DNA of 64,000 nucleotides from Ampelocalamus luodianensis (GCA_036346255.1 CM070633.1:41555692-41619691); one strand, 5' to 3'; shown: positions 36,139-48,410, counted from the stretch's first letter. Made by a program: numbers and translations. The notes: a model not told the origin generated them from the letters alone.

Positions 36139-36991
36139 TGTAGGATCGAATACCACAATCAGAGGGGGTGAATGATTATAGTGATTTCTTTCCGAATTAC
36201 CGAGGATGATCGACCTGCCGATGCTGTTGGCAACGATCGGATGAACGACACGGCACACACTGCTTGGAACGAGAACGAGTTAAAGACGATGTCCAGAAAA
36301 ACACGCCGCCTGTGATGACTCTTTTTCCTTGGAATAGATCTGAGCATTTATTTCTGAATCATGTTCTGCGGCTACAAAGTGCCCTAGCAGCACCTCTCAA
36401 ACCTTAGCACGAAAACTCTAAAAGCTTTTTCGCAAAAGCTGTCCTCCAAAAAATCCTCGCTTAATTCTTAACTCTCCCTCCTTTTATAAGCTAGAGCCCT
36501 AAACCGTGTCCTTAATAGCCCGAACACTAAATCCTATCCGCTTCCATAAATCAAGGGACCTGAAACCCTTCCAAATACCGGTTTTCCAAAATATCTAAAC
36601 CTTTCATAACTCCTCACGCGCCGAAACCTTCAGGACTGCACATCCCATAGTTTATCCACGCATTATGCATCCACCTTTGATCTCCACGTGCCCCAATGTA
36701 AGCCCGACCATCTCGTGACATCCTTGACCGCCTGAACCTTTGATTTCCCCATCCAGTCCCGGTCCTCCTCATCATCGACAATGACCGTCTCCACTCCCAA
36801 CCTGCATATGCAAAGACCAAAGAATGTTTTCCCGACACAAGTTCTCCAACTTGACCAATATCAGTCCACACACGCATAACACACCCTCATCTATCAATAA
36901 ATACGAACCAGATCATCCTCGAAGCATACGACTATCTACCTAGAAGCTTACGGCAACCACAAGTAGACTAAACCGTGTAGTCGAACCTCCT

Positions 36992-37619
36992 TTGAATAGA
37001 CCACTCGTGGTCGAAGCTTTCTACGACCACGTGCAGTCGAAAACCTTCTACGACCATGTGCAATCAAAAACCTTCTACGACCACGGGCAGTCGAAAATGA
37101 TGAACAACAGTCGAAGCGAACAGTACTCGAAACTAGTAGTACTCGAAACGAACAGTATTCGACAACTGGCCAGGCATTGAACAGTTCTCAACCACCAACT
37201 AGGCATTGTAGCTTTCGCACTGTAGCTTTCGACCACCGACCAGGCACTGTAGCTTTCGACCATCGACCACGCACTGTAGCTTTCGATCATCGATCAGGTA
37301 ATGTAACTTTCAACCACTTGGTACTTGGAACTTTCGACCACTCGGTACTCGGAGCTACAGTACTCGTAGCTATCGATAATTCGGTACTCGGAGCTACAGT
37401 ACTCATAACTGTCGACCACTTGGTACTTGGAGCTTTCAACCACTCGTTACTCGAAACTTTCGACCACTCGGTACTCGGAGCTACAGTACTCGTAGCTATC
37501 GATAATTCGGTACTCGGAGCTACAGTACTCGTAGCTATCGACCACTTGGTACTCGGAACTTTCGACCACTCAGTACTCTTTCTACGACCACAAAGTCGAA
37601 AACCTTCTACGACCACGCA
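36992..37619. repeat. Tandem repeats of CTACGACCAC and GGTACTCGGAGCTACAG type
   Basis: At 37018-37095 and 37575-37618 the motif CTTCTACGACCACG-CAGTCGAAAAC is repeated. Between them (37300-37570) the words GGTACTCGGAGCTACAG, TACTCGTAGCTATCGA and AACTTTCGACCACTC recur in higher-order blocks of about 125 bp. ORFs on both strands here (37177-37662 and 37287-37616) are repeat translations, not genes. Confidence 0.75.
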
Positions 37620-37628
37620 GTCGAAGTC

Positions 37629-38556
37629 ATTGTTGTTAAGTCGGTCGACTAGTCGCGACTAATCGTCGACTAGTCGACAAGTCGGAACACAGACACCGAC
37701 TAGTGTCATCGACTCGACTAGCTACGCTAGTCGCCCGACTTGCCGACTAGTCGGCGACTAATCGCGACTAGTCGGCCAGAGCTAGTCGCACGCCTAATTG
37801 GTGGCCCACAGTCAGCCCGAGAGAGAGAAGGGAAGGGGATAAATGAGGAAGTCTGAGGGGACCAGCCCAGATCGATTTGATTCGGCTCCCCCACTCCCCC
37901 ATGAAGCCGTCGGGGAGGGGAACCCTAGCCCGTCGCCGCCCCTGTCCACACCGCCGACGCTGCCCGCCGCCACCTCCTCCTCGGCCCTCCCCTGCCTCCC
38001 TTGTCTCCTATCCATGACGCCGCCGCCACCTCCTTGGCCCTCCCGCGTCGTCGTCGACTTGAACCTCGTCCACGACACCGCTGCCACCTCCTCCTCGGCC
38101 CTCCCTAGTCGCCGTCGACCCTAGTCCACGCCGCCACCGCCACCTCCTCCTCGGATCTCCCCAGTCGTCGTCAACCCCCTTCGGCCCTTCCATGGCCACG
38201 CGACACCGCCCACCGCCACCTCCTCGGCCCTCCCCAGTCGCCGTTGACCCAAGCCGTGGTGAGCACTCCCTCCTCCTCTCCTTTCTCCTTTCTCCTCTCC
38301 TCTCCTTCCCCTCTCCTTCCTCTGCCTCTGCTTGCGCTGCAACTCTGCCTCTGCTTGCGTTTGCTCTGTTTTAGTAGTAGACTAGTAGTACTAGTAATAG
38401 TAGTAGTAGTAGTAGTATTGAATAGCAGTAGTAGCAGCCTAGCAGTTGTTGTGAATAGCAGTAGTACTCTAACGACTAGTGATGGCTAGTCGCGATGGCC
38501 AAGTCGACAAGTTGGTCCCCTTGCGACTCGACTGACTTTACGACTTAATAACCTTG
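37629..38556. mobile_element. Non-autonomous Mutator-like (Pack-type) element
   Basis: A 928-bp element flanked by the 9-mer GTCGAAGTC at 37620-37628 and 38557-38565. TTAAGTCG (37636-37643) and its complement CGACTTAA (38541-38548) sit at nearly equal distance from the two ends. Subterminal DNA is packed with CGACTAGTCG palindromes. The interior (about 37820-38330) is GC-rich with imperfect repeats of a CCGCCACCTCCTCCTCGGCC word and looks like captured host leader or exon sequence. A 9-bp duplication fits Mutator-like transposases; none is encoded here. The flank is itself repetitive in GTCGAA, so the duplication could be chance. Confidence 0.5.
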
Positions 38557-38735
38557 GTCGAAGTCTTCCATGACCATGCAGTACTCGATAAACATTACTC
38601 GTGATGAACAGTAGTCGAAATGAATAGTCCTCGGATATACCAACAACAAAACTTTCACAAACGCAAATTTCAGTGCAACCCAAAAGTTAATTATTCATCA
38701 TCACAATATTCACGACCTATCTCCATGGTCTAACA

Positions 38736-38990
38736 ATCTCCTCCTTGATGAATACATTGACAATACTTCAAAATAATAAGTTGAATTTTGAAAGAAAAGA
38801 AAATTTTGCGAAAAAAAGTTTCAAAACTGCAAAACAAAGAATTGTGACAAACCACAACAGCAATCGAAAAACTCCCCCTCAACACAAGGACCACAGCAAA
38901 AAAAAACTCTCATTTTTCTCCCCCTTTGGCAATGTAATCATCAAGAACTTAAGAAAAAAAAGGAGCAAGGAGTGTTGACGAGGATTTGAT
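38736..38990 (-). other. SIRE-like internal 3' end fragment
   Basis: On the minus strand this piece holds CCAAAGGGGGAGAAAAATG and a second GAGGGGGAGTTTTTCG tract, the repeated purine tracts found before SIRE-lineage 3' LTRs. No coding sequence is kept; it stops near the Tat fragment. Confidence 0.4.
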
Positions 38991-39161
38991 AATTCTCATT
39001 TTATTATTTGTCCTTAATCATATGATATGGGTAAATATGACATCACACGGTATACCCCTTACTGTTGTAAGGGAGAAGTTAGCCAGGTGGTCGTAAGATC
39101 TTCTACGACCATCCCCATAGTCGTAAGCATTTCTACGACTATCATGTAATCGTAAGTTTCA

Positions 39162-40779
39162 TGTCACTAACAACGTGGCAGAATACGAAGGTTTGCTAGC
39201 TGGCATACGAGCCGCAAAAGTGCTCTTGATTCGACGACTACTCGTGAGAGGAGACTCTCAACTAGTCGTGAATCAAGTCAGAAAAGAGTACTAGTGCTCT
39301 AATCCAACTATGTCTCGGTACTTATCGGAAGTTCAAAAGTTAGAAAAGCCTTTTTTGGGCTTTGTGGTACAATTAATTCCTCGAAAGGATAATTTCCTCG
39401 CAGACCAACTTGCTCGTATAGTTTCTTCCCGATCCATAGTACCAAAAGGAGCTTTTCTGGAGCAACTTCAGAAGCCGTCCCTAGTTGAAGAACTAGAGAC
39501 GCCTCCTATCGAAACAGCCTCTCTAGAGTACGAAGATACCTGGATGACTCCCATCTACGAGTATCTTCAGACGGATTCCGTACCCGATGACGATCTCGAA
39601 GCAGATCGACTATCCCGAAAGGCCAAAATGTATACTTTGGTCGAAGGTGTCCTTTATAAAAGAGGAACTCAAGGGGTGCTCATGCGATGTATTCCGCAGA
39701 GCGAAGGATTAAAACTCCTTCACGACATACACGGAGGCATATGTGGGACTCATGCTTCCTACAGAACGCTTATCGGTAAAGCCTTTCGACAGGGTTTTTA
39801 TTGGCCAATGGCCCTCTACGATGCCAAGGAGTTGGTCAAAAAGTGTGTACAGTGCCAGTTTCATAGCAGGCAAATACACCAACCGGCTCAGGCATTGCAA
39901 ACAATCCCTCTGTCTTGGCCTTTTGCGACCTAGGGTCTCAATATCCTAGGACCGTTACCCAAAGCTCCAAGTGGATTCGAATTCCTTTTTGTGGCTATTG
40001 ACACATTCACAAAATGGATAGAAGTCGAGCCTGTGACTGGGATAACAATGAAAGCAGCAAAAAGGTTCATGATGAGATGCATGATAACTCGATTTGGAGT
40101 ACCAAGTCGAATCATCACAGATAATGGCAAACAATTTTCGGGCGAAAAATTTCAGGAATTTTGCGACGAGTTGGGAACTCGATTGTGTTACGCTTCTGTT
40201 GCCCACCCCCAAAGCAACGGGGCGGTCGAAAGAGCGAATGGCCAGAAAATGAAGGGAATTAAGACCCGAGTCTTCGATCAGCTTGTCAAACGCTCGGGGG
40301 CTTGGGTATAAGAATTACTTTCAGTATTATGGGCAATTCGTACATCAGCTAGTCGGGCTACACAAGAAACACCTTTCTTTCTAGTTTTTGGCACCGAAGC
40401 CATGCTCCCGCCAGAACTAAAGATCGGGTCCACGAGAGTCAAAAATTTCAACGATTCCACCCAAGCACAACTTCGAGCGGATGACATCAACCTGCTCGAG
40501 GAAAAGAGGAACTAGACTCTAATCCGTTCAACATTCTACCAACAAGCCCTGTGTAGATACTGCAATCGTAAGGTCCAACCTCGCAGCCTTGCTGTAGGTG
40601 ACTTGGTATTGAGGCTTATCCAATCTCAGTCTAATTGGAATAAACTTTCCCTCAAGTGGGAAGGTCCTTACACTGTGGTCGAAGTTACGCGTCCAAGATC
40701 GGTACGACTTGCAATGGAGGATGGCCGCGTTCTCTCAAACTCCTGGAACATTGACCAGTTACGCAAGTTTTACGTGTAA
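39162..40779 (+). pseudogene. pol: Element D pol 3' part: archaeal-type RNase H and integrase, Tat-lineage Ty3/gypsy
   Basis: One continuous plus-strand frame with four in-frame stops (near 39292, 39931, 40309 and 40513), ending TAA 40777-40779. It starts in the extra RNase H typical of Tat elements (NNVAEYEGLLAGIRAA, then VRGDSQLVVNQV). A zinc-binding HHCC follows, with HDIHGGICGTH and CVQCQFHS. The integrase core has FVAIDTFTKWIEVEPV (first Asp), RIITDNGKQFSG (second Asp) and SNGAVERANG (Glu). The C-terminal domain ends with WNIDQLRKFYV. Integrase inserts element DNA. Gag, protease and reverse transcriptase are missing upstream, so this is a truncated copy. Stop codons, not frameshifts, broke it. 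Confidence 0.85.
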
Positions 40780-40887
40780 CAAACCTCTATGACAATAAAG
40801 TATCAGGTTCTTTCTTTCTTTATTGTCTTTCTTTGAATTTTGCTTTTATTTTTTCGACCATTCTTCATACGCTCATTTCCCCTTTAC

Positions 40888-41460
40888 ACTGGTCGGAGAA
40901 AGGACATAACATCTAGTCGAAGTCTCTCCTCTCTGCATGTGGTCCTGCCCGCTAGAAGGAGCTTCCTAGTGTCACTTTGTTCCTAACTTTTGCTACCAAT
41001 AAAAAGTTTTTGAGCTCAGACACATGGTTGAAAAATCTTTTAAGCGAATTCATGTCACCTTAGTTTTTTTATTCATTTTGAAAAATATTCTAAGAAGAGC
41101 ACACTTTAGAGATTTGTTTGACTACTTCTGGTAAACTTGATCGGTTTTAACTGGTCGGAGGAAAAAACACACCTAGTCGAAGCTTCTCCTTTCTGCACGT
41201 GGTCCTGCCCACTAGAAGGAACTTCCTAGAGTCGTCCCGTTTCCTACTTTTGCTACCAGGACAAACTTATCGAGTACATCAAAACAAGTCGAATGAATTT
41301 TTAAGGTACTCTAGATGTTTGTTTTACTCACGTTGTCGTTATTGATTTGATTAATCTAGTTGGAGATGGTAACATCACTTAGTTGAAGTCTTTCCTTTCT
41401 GCACGTGGTCCTGCCTACTAGAGGGAACTTCCTAGCGTTGATTCGTTTCCACTCTTTCGA
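40888..41460 (+). repeat. Three-copy repeat in element D 3' region
   Basis: A block CTGGTCGGAG ... CTAGTCGAAG ... CTGCACGTGGTCCTGCC ... CTAGAAGGAACTTCCTAG occurs near 40888, 41150 and 41357, spaced about 262 and 208 bp. It lies between pol and the antisense ORF, a region long and repetitive in Tat elements. Confidence 0.7.
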
Positions 41461-41816
41461 CTAGTGCAAGATAATCGATAGTGCAAGATAATCGATACTC
41501 GAGAGCTATAAGTCGAACAAACCTCCCTGTTTTCAGAAACCTTTTCTTTACTATTTCCTTAATTTATTCCAATAAACTAAGTAAATAGTCGGGGGCTAGG
41601 ATAAAGTTATAAATATGACTTCATTTCTTAGTCTTAGTTTTTTCCGAGTTATCATCTTACGAGTTACTAACTACTTTACAAGATGATTCGCGGGGAAAAG
41701 GAAGAAGGAAGGAGGAATTACACATATCTAGTCTGATTATTTCTTCTCTTTTTTATTATCTTACGAGTTACTAACTACTCTATGAGATAATTTACAGGAA
41801 GGAAAAAAGGATCATA

Positions 41817-41821
41817 TATTT
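41817..41821. repeat. Target site duplication of element C, left copy (TATTT)
   Basis: TATTT precedes TGTCGAACCC and is repeated at 53848-53852. Confidence 0.85.
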
Positions 41822-44800
41822 TGTCGAACCCGGGAACGAAGGATCCCAAATTCTCTGTGTTCATACACTAGTACAGGATTTCTAGTGTACACAGTTAAAC
41901 AAAAAGTGATAGCACAATCATATCACGAGTTTATTGATAATAATTCAAAGTTTATTACAAAAGGGCCTGCGGCCAAAAGAAAAGAAATAACACAGCGGAA
42001 GAGTAGTAGTAGTAGGTCACACGACTTGCCACAGGCAATCGTCTGGGGACGCAGCCTATTCGTCAAGATCCTCACCATCGGGGAAAACGTCTTCTCCTGA
42101 ATAAGATTTATTCAGCAAGAGTGAGCACTACTACCGTGCTCGCAAGTCACACCCAATATAGAAAGTTTAATGCATGCATAAGGTAAACAAAGGTAATGGC
42201 AGGTTGTTTTGCATAAACAAAGATTTTCAGATTATATTGCTAATACTTTTGTAAGACCAATTTTAATAATTCAAATAAAGACAATGACAAAACGATTTAC
42301 TAATATTGGATGACCTCCATTAGTTGAATATTGAAGGATATCCTCCTAACACTTGGCTAACCACCCAATTTTTACCATAGGACTATCCATCCTAAAACAT
42401 CTGTTGAACACATTTTATAAACCAAAACAATTCTAACTTAAAGTGGCTTTGCTAGCATGTCCATGACCATGACGCGCTATTCGAATAGTTTTACACTCGC
42501 AGAGGTTGTACACTTTACCCACACGAGATAAAATGCTTTAATGTCGGCCAAAGCACGCTCCAAGGCGTGTGACTAAGAAATTATCATGAGGCTGTTACAA
42601 AGCGGTGTCCTCATCAGATTCATGCCCGCTAAGATTTCGCTACCTTTGGACTATCCATCCTCCTAAGCCCCTCTTGCGCCAGTGGGACTAATGTCCGACT
42701 AACGCCACACATACAACATAGCACAAATAACACTAAGACACTACAGATTATTTAGCCAAATCCGCCCATACAGACATGTGGTGGTACGGTAAGGCGTAGC
42801 AAAATACGCTCAAAGACCGGTCCTTAATCGACTCGGCGACTTCCAATTTAAAACCCGGGTCGTAATCCTAACAGATTAGACCCGTGCATGAACCTCGCAC
42901 TCCACCATCCATCCATCTCGCCCAAGTCCAAACCCATTTCATTTTATTTAGAGTAAAAACCCCTTTATAAACCTTTCATGTTAAAACATTACCACAGAAA
43001 CACATTTTAAATTAAATTGTAAAGATTTGACTAAATTCTCTCAAATTTGTAAATATTATCTAAGCAAGGCTAAGCATTTGACAAATTTTATCTAAGGTGT
43101 CAAGGTATTCAGGTTTGATAGTCAAATTGGCCATACCAAGGAGTTTGGAACAACTATATACGAAATCAGGATATTCAGATATTTTTATAAACATATGCAT
43201 GCAATAGTAAATTGTAAATAGTAAATAAATACTTTAAAACAATAGGAACAATATGATCAATAGTGTAACTTGCCTTCGTTGAAGTCTTGGAACTCAAAAT
43301 CGTCGGAAGGATCTAACTCTCCGGAGTCGTCGAAGTCTATACGTGAAAATACGACAAATTCAACTCAAATTCAAATAAATTCAAAAACTCAGACCAAACT
43401 AACTCCAAATTGAAATATTGTGCTTTAGTTAGCTAGATTATGATTTTAGACAAATTTTGCAATTTGAACCACTCAATTTGGAGTTCAAATGCAAAATATA
43501 TGAATTTTAGAAGTTTAATACAAAATCTGGAATTTAATTGAATTCTCTGAATTATTTTTCTAAAGAAAATTCTATTTATTGCGCAATGCTGACGCCAGCG
43601 ATGAATTTCCGGGAATTAAAAGAAATGAATTAATTTTTCTGACATGTGGACCCATCGATCGCTGACCTGTTCACATGAACCAAGTCCACGGACTTCGCCC
43701 GGGGGGTGGACGTGGCTGAGGTGGCCACCACGTGGCGCACCACGCCGCGTTGGCATCGAGGTGGCGCTGACCTGGCGACGACGTGGCCCAGCCACGTGTG
43801 CCCGACGGGGAGATAGCTCCGGTGGCGAGCTCGCCGGCGCTACGCGCCACGGCGAGGGAAGTGAAAGTGCGCAAAATGTAGAGGGGGTCCGTGCGAACTC
43901 GTGGGTTACCAAAACGGCGGCGGAGCTGGACGGAAAGGTCATCGGCGACGGAGTTTGGCGGCGGTGAACTTCGGTCATCGACGAAGTAGATGTTCTGGTG
44001 ATCCTCCGAGGAAGTGGATGGTAGCTCCAGCTTCGCGTCGTTGCAGTGGTGACGATGGTGTGGTCGGCGGGGACGGATGAGCTCTGGTGGCGCCGGAAAC
44101 GGAGAAGAAGCTCCTGCGGTCGCCGGCGAAGAAACTTGAAATTTGAGCGCTACGAGCAAGGTGAAGGGTACCGGGTGGTGGCGACGTGTTCAGTGAGTCG
44201 AGGGGCACCTCGTGCTCCCTTTTATAGGGGCGGAGGAGACCGGGTGGTGGAGATCGTGCGCGGGCGTGGCGGCGGTAGTGGCGACGTTCCGGCGATCGTG
44301 TGCACGAGAAAAGGGGGAAACGGCCGGAAGTGGGGCGGCGTGATGCGGGTAGTCAATGCGCACGATGGCGAGGAGTGGGAAGAGAAACGCGGAATCGAGC
44401 TCGATCGTCGGCTTTAATGGTCGCGCATCGTGCGCGACGCGGGAAGAAGGTGAGGAAGACGACGACGCTGGGCCGTCCGATTTTGATCGGACGGTAGAGA
44501 TAGAACATACGAATCGGTAAGTTGGGGTTGGTGTGGCCGTTGGATTTTAATCTAACGGCTGCGATAGATTGAAGCGGTACGATGAAATAGGAAAGTCACT
44601 GATGCACGCTAGCCGTTGGATTCGATCTGACGGTCCCGATTGAGTAGAACATTCGGACCTTCTGAATGCATCGAGGAGTTCTGGCCGTTGGATTTAGATC
44701 CAACGGTTGACAGGGGTTCAAGTGGTGCGAGAGAGAGAGACTGACCAGTGGACCCTCGCATGCGAGAGGAGGAGGCGGCGCGAGCGAGCGGCCGAGCGGC

Positions 44801-45131
44801 GCGCGCACAAGACGGAATGGGCTGGACCGAGAGAGGTTTCGGCCCAAACACTATTTGAGGATTTTCTTTTGATTTCTGATTTAATTAAATGCTGATAAAT
44901 CATTTAGGCTTTAGAATATAGCAAAATAATTCCAAAAATTATGGGAAAATTCACAGAAATTCTCTGGAGCATTTAGGATTTAAGAAAAATATTTCCACTA
45001 TATCGGTAATAGATTTTGCACATCATTTTGTTTTAGCTTTCATTTGGTTAAGGAAAAGCTTTAAAAATCCACAAAATCCAATAAAATAATTAAACTTTAT
45101 TTTCAATCGAAATTGAAATTTGGGCATTACA
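41822..45131 (-). repeat. Element C 3' LTR (left)
   Basis: Plus-strand borders TGTCGAACCCGGG and GGGCATTACA. A minus-strand TATA box CCTATAAAAGG lies at about 44219-44229. Four inverted CCGT(T/C)(G/C)GAT...ATC(C/G/T)(A/G)ACGG motifs sit upstream of it at 44472-44707. Palindrome CTATTCGAATAG is at 42477-42488, but its partner CTCTGCAGAG has lost bases here. ORFs at 43616-44417 are LTR translations without domains. Confidence 0.9.
44472..44707 (-). promoter_or_regulatory. Array of four CCGTTGGAT / ATCCAACGG palindromes in C LTR (left)
   Basis: Inverted repeats at 44472-44495, 44536-44559, 44612-44634 and 44684-44707, spaced 64-76 bp, upstream of the TATA box in the sense of the element. The words TCTAACGGCT and TCCAACGGTT match the plant mitosis-specific activator (MSA, YCYAACGGYY), bound by three-repeat MYB factors. 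Binding here is inferred. Confidence 0.5.
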
Positions 45132-45148
45132 AACCTACCCTTTAAAGG
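45132..45148 (-). other. Element C polypurine tract
   Basis: Minus-strand CTTTAAAGGGTAGGTT directly precedes the LTR. It resembles the tract of element B but with fewer G residues. Confidence 0.65.
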
Positions 45149-45149
45149 A

Positions 45150-48100
45150 ATCTCGACCAGAGATTCAGACTTGGTTAGCAAAAAGATCAGGGTAGTTAGT
45201 CTTGAGTTCTTCTTCATTCTCCCATGTGGCTTCGCTCTCTGGATGGTGACTCCACTGCACCTTGTACGATCTGATTATTCTCGCTCGGTAACACGCTCGC
45301 GACATCTAGAATTTTAATCGGTCGCTCCACGTAGGTGAGATCTTCTTGAAGGTCAAAGCTTTCCAGAAAGGTATGATCTTCCGGTTCTCGCAGGCATTTC
45401 TTTAATTGCGACACGTGGAAGACGTTATGTATCACGATGGGGCTTCGCGCTTCTAGCCGATAAGCTACTTCTCCACGTTTGCCAAGATCTTGTATGGCCC
45501 AATATACCAGGTGCGAGTTTACCTTTTGTCCTAATCGCTTCACACCTCGAGTGGGGTTACTCGAGATAAACAACATCTCCTACCTCAAAGCTTAATTCCT
45601 ACGGCGGTTATCGGCATAACTCTTTTGTCGGGATTGGGCCGCTGACGCCCTGAATAGTTTTCACTTTACTCTCGGCTTCTTTGATCAACTCAGTCCAAGG
45701 AGCCGACGCTCCTACCTCATCCCAAAGAAGCGGGTTCGCATTTCCTACCGCATGAGCTTCAAATGGAGCCATCTGTAAACTGGCTTGGTAACTATTATTG
45801 TATGAGAATTCTGCATACGGCAGATCCTTGTCCCAACCTTTTCCGAACTCTAAGGCACAGGCTCGAAGCATATCTTCAAGAACTTGATTGGTGCGTTCTG
45901 TCTGACCATCGGTCTGGGGATGATACGCCGTGCTAAAATTGAGTCTGGTTCCCAAGGCTTCATGCAGACTTTTCCAAAACCGAGAGGTAAATTGGGAACC
46001 TCGGTCTGACACAATCTTTTTGGGTACTCCGTGCAGGCAGACGATCCTGGCCATGTACAATTCGCTAGTTTATCGCTCGGTAGGTGGTCTTGACAGAATA
46101 AAGTGAGCGACTTTAGTTAACCGGTCAATTACCACCGGATGAGTCATATCCCGATTGGGTCCCGGGAGTCCAAAGATGAAATCCATACCGACCTCTTCCC
46201 ACTTCCACTCGGGAATTGGTAATGGTTGCAACAGACACTGGGTCTTTGGTGTTGTGCCTTGACTCTTTGACAAACGTCACAACGAGCGGCGAAATCAGCA
46301 ATTTCACGCTTCATGCCGACCCACCAATATCTTTCTTTAGATCCCGGTACATTTTGGTGCTGCCAGATGAATGGAGTATGGCGACTCATGAGCTTCTTTC
46401 GAACTGAGTCTTTTATCTCCTGCTGGTTAGGCACACAGATGCGGTCTCCGAACCACACCGCCCCTGCTCATCTTCGAGAAACCCGGGCTTTGCCTCTTCT
46501 CATATTTTCTTGATTTCTTGGACATCTTCATCTTCCAACTGTTTTATTCTAATCTGATCCCAAGAGTTGGTTGAACTTCTAAAGCGCTTACACGCCTTGG
46601 TTGACAATCTCCAGATTCAGGTGCTTCAGCTCTTCATACAGCTCTGGCTGATTTTGTTGCACCATGATGGTGTTGCAATATGCTTTTCTACTCAAGGCAT
46701 CTGCTACCACATTGGCCTTGCCCGGATGATAATGAATTCCGAGATCATAATCCTTTATTAGTTCCAACCATCTTCTTTGTCGGAGATTGAGCTCGGACTG
46801 CGTGAATATGTACTTCAGACTTTTATGGTCCGTGAAAATCTCACAGCGGTTACCAATGAGATAATGCCGCCAGATTTTCAGAGCATGCACAATTGCCGCT
46901 AACTCCAAATCATGAGTCGGGTAATTCCCTTCGTGTGGCCTCAACTGTCGGGATGCATAAGCTACAACTTTGCCTTCCTGCATTAGTACACATCCGAGGC
47001 CTTGACGGGATGCGTCACAAAAGATCTCAAAATCCTTGCGGATGTCCGGTAAAATTAACACCGGTGCTGAGACTAGCCTCTTTTCGCTTCTTGAAAACTT
47101 TCTTCAAAGCGCTGACCATTCAAACTTCTTTTCTTTCTTCGAAGTTGAGTCATGGGTTTGGCAAATTTAGAGAAACCTCGATAAACCGACGATAATAGCT
47201 CCGCCACCCCGTAAAACTTCTCACCTCGGTGGATCGATTTGGGCTGTTTCACCCATTATCGCTTCAACCTTGGCGGGGTCTCGCAATTCCTCCTGCGTAT
47301 ACAATATGTCCAAGGAATGCAACTTGTCTTAGCCGAATTCACTCTTCCGAATTTGGCATAGAGTTGGTGCTCCCTGAGCTTCTCTAGGATCATCCGGAGA
47401 TGCTCTTCATGTTCTTTTTCGTTCTTCGAGTAGATGAGAATATCGTCAATAAAGACGACTACGAATTTATCCAGGAATTCCATGAACACCTTGTTCATCA
47501 TATTCATGAAATAGGCAGGGGCGTTGGTCAATCCAAATGACATTATCGTGAACTCATATAGTCCATATCCGTGGTGAAGGCGGTTTGAATATCTTCCTGG
47601 CCGATCTTTAATTGGTGATAACCGGATCTCAAATCGATCTTTGAGAAAATACTTGCTCCCTTTAATTGATCAAACAAATCATCAATTCTGGGCAATGGGT
47701 ATTTGTTCTTGATTGTTACTTCGCTGAGTGATCATGTAATCGATGCACATTCTCATGCTATTGTCTTTCTTCTTGACAAATAGTACCGGGCTCCCCATGG
47801 TGAGGAACGGGTCGAATGTACGCTTTTTCTCGTAGTTCTTCAATCTGCTTCTTCAATTACGCTAACTCGCTTGGGGCATTCTATAGGGTCGCCGAGATTG
47901 GGCTGTCCCGGACTAGATCAATTAGGAACATGATGTCCCTATCCGGTGGCATGCCGGTAGATCATCCGAAAGACGCCGGGATACTCACGTGCCACGGGTA
48001 TATCTTCAAGTTTCACTTCCTTCAATCTGGTAAGTATGGAACTTCCTCCGGTTCGAGTCTCAGGTTTGAATTCAACAGACACACCTTGTTCATTAGTGAG

Positions 48101-48397
48101 GGTGATGGATCTATTGGCACAGTCTATTTGACCTTGATTTTTGGCTAGCCAGTCCATTCCAAGTATTACATCCAAACCTTGGGAGTGTAAAACTATCAGA
48201 TCTGCTAGAAAAGTTACTCCGGATATCTCGAGAGTGAGGTTAGGGCATAGAGAATTGGTTCTCATTTCCGAGCCCGGGGAATGAATTATCATGGGAGTAG
48301 CTAAAGAGGATATAGGTAACCCATATTTTCCCACAAACTTATATGACACAAAAGAGTGTGAAGCTCCAGAATCAAATAGGACAGATGCTTTGATCAT
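45150..48397 (-). pseudogene. pol: Element C pol: protease, reverse transcriptase, RNase H, integrase, chromodomain-like tail
   Basis: Minus-strand order. Protease about 47939-48397 with the catalytic DSGAS. Reverse transcriptase about 47080-47900 with MSFGLTNAP and the active-site FIDDILIYSK at about 47425-47455. RNase H 46588-47061 with CDASRQGLGCVLMQ, TDHKSLKYIF and VVADALSR. Integrase zinc region 46144-46458 (CDVCQRVKAQ). Integrase core 45608-46273 with GMDFIFGLPG, VSDRGSQFTSRFW and QTDGQTERTNQVLEDML. C-terminal part 45150-45576 with YVERPIKILD and, after a frame change, KVQWSHHPESEATWENEEEL, a chromodomain-like end as in Tekay/Del chromoviruses. At least six frame breaks, nearly all indels. 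All catalytic residues seen are normal, so the frame breaks may be recent or sequence errors. Confidence 0.85.
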
Positions 48398-48410
48398 GAA
48401 TTAACGAGGA

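Larger units (their letters stand above)
36139..38735 (-). repeat. SIRE-like copia LTR, antisense
   Basis: On the minus strand a purine-rich tract (CATCAAGGAGGAGAT) is followed by TGTTAGACCATGGAGATAGG at 38735 and below. The other border is TGTAGGATCGAATACC at 36139 on the plus strand, next to GAGGGGGTGAATG, the usual signature of this LTR group. Removing the inserted 928-bp element (37629-38556) leaves about 1.67 kb. Coding domains of this element are not in the window, so assignment rests on the termini and on the purine tracts downstream. Confidence 0.5.

Noticed and set aside
37177..37662. 161-codon ORF with repeated FDHSVLGATVLVAID-type units
   Set aside because: A translation of a DNA tandem repeat; the opposite strand is equally open, so this is not evidence for a repeat protein.
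43616..44417. ORFs of 107-162 codons in the C LTR (also 52366-53040)
   Set aside because: Both strands open in GC-rich U3/R DNA, no domain, and position inside the LTR fits regulatory DNA.
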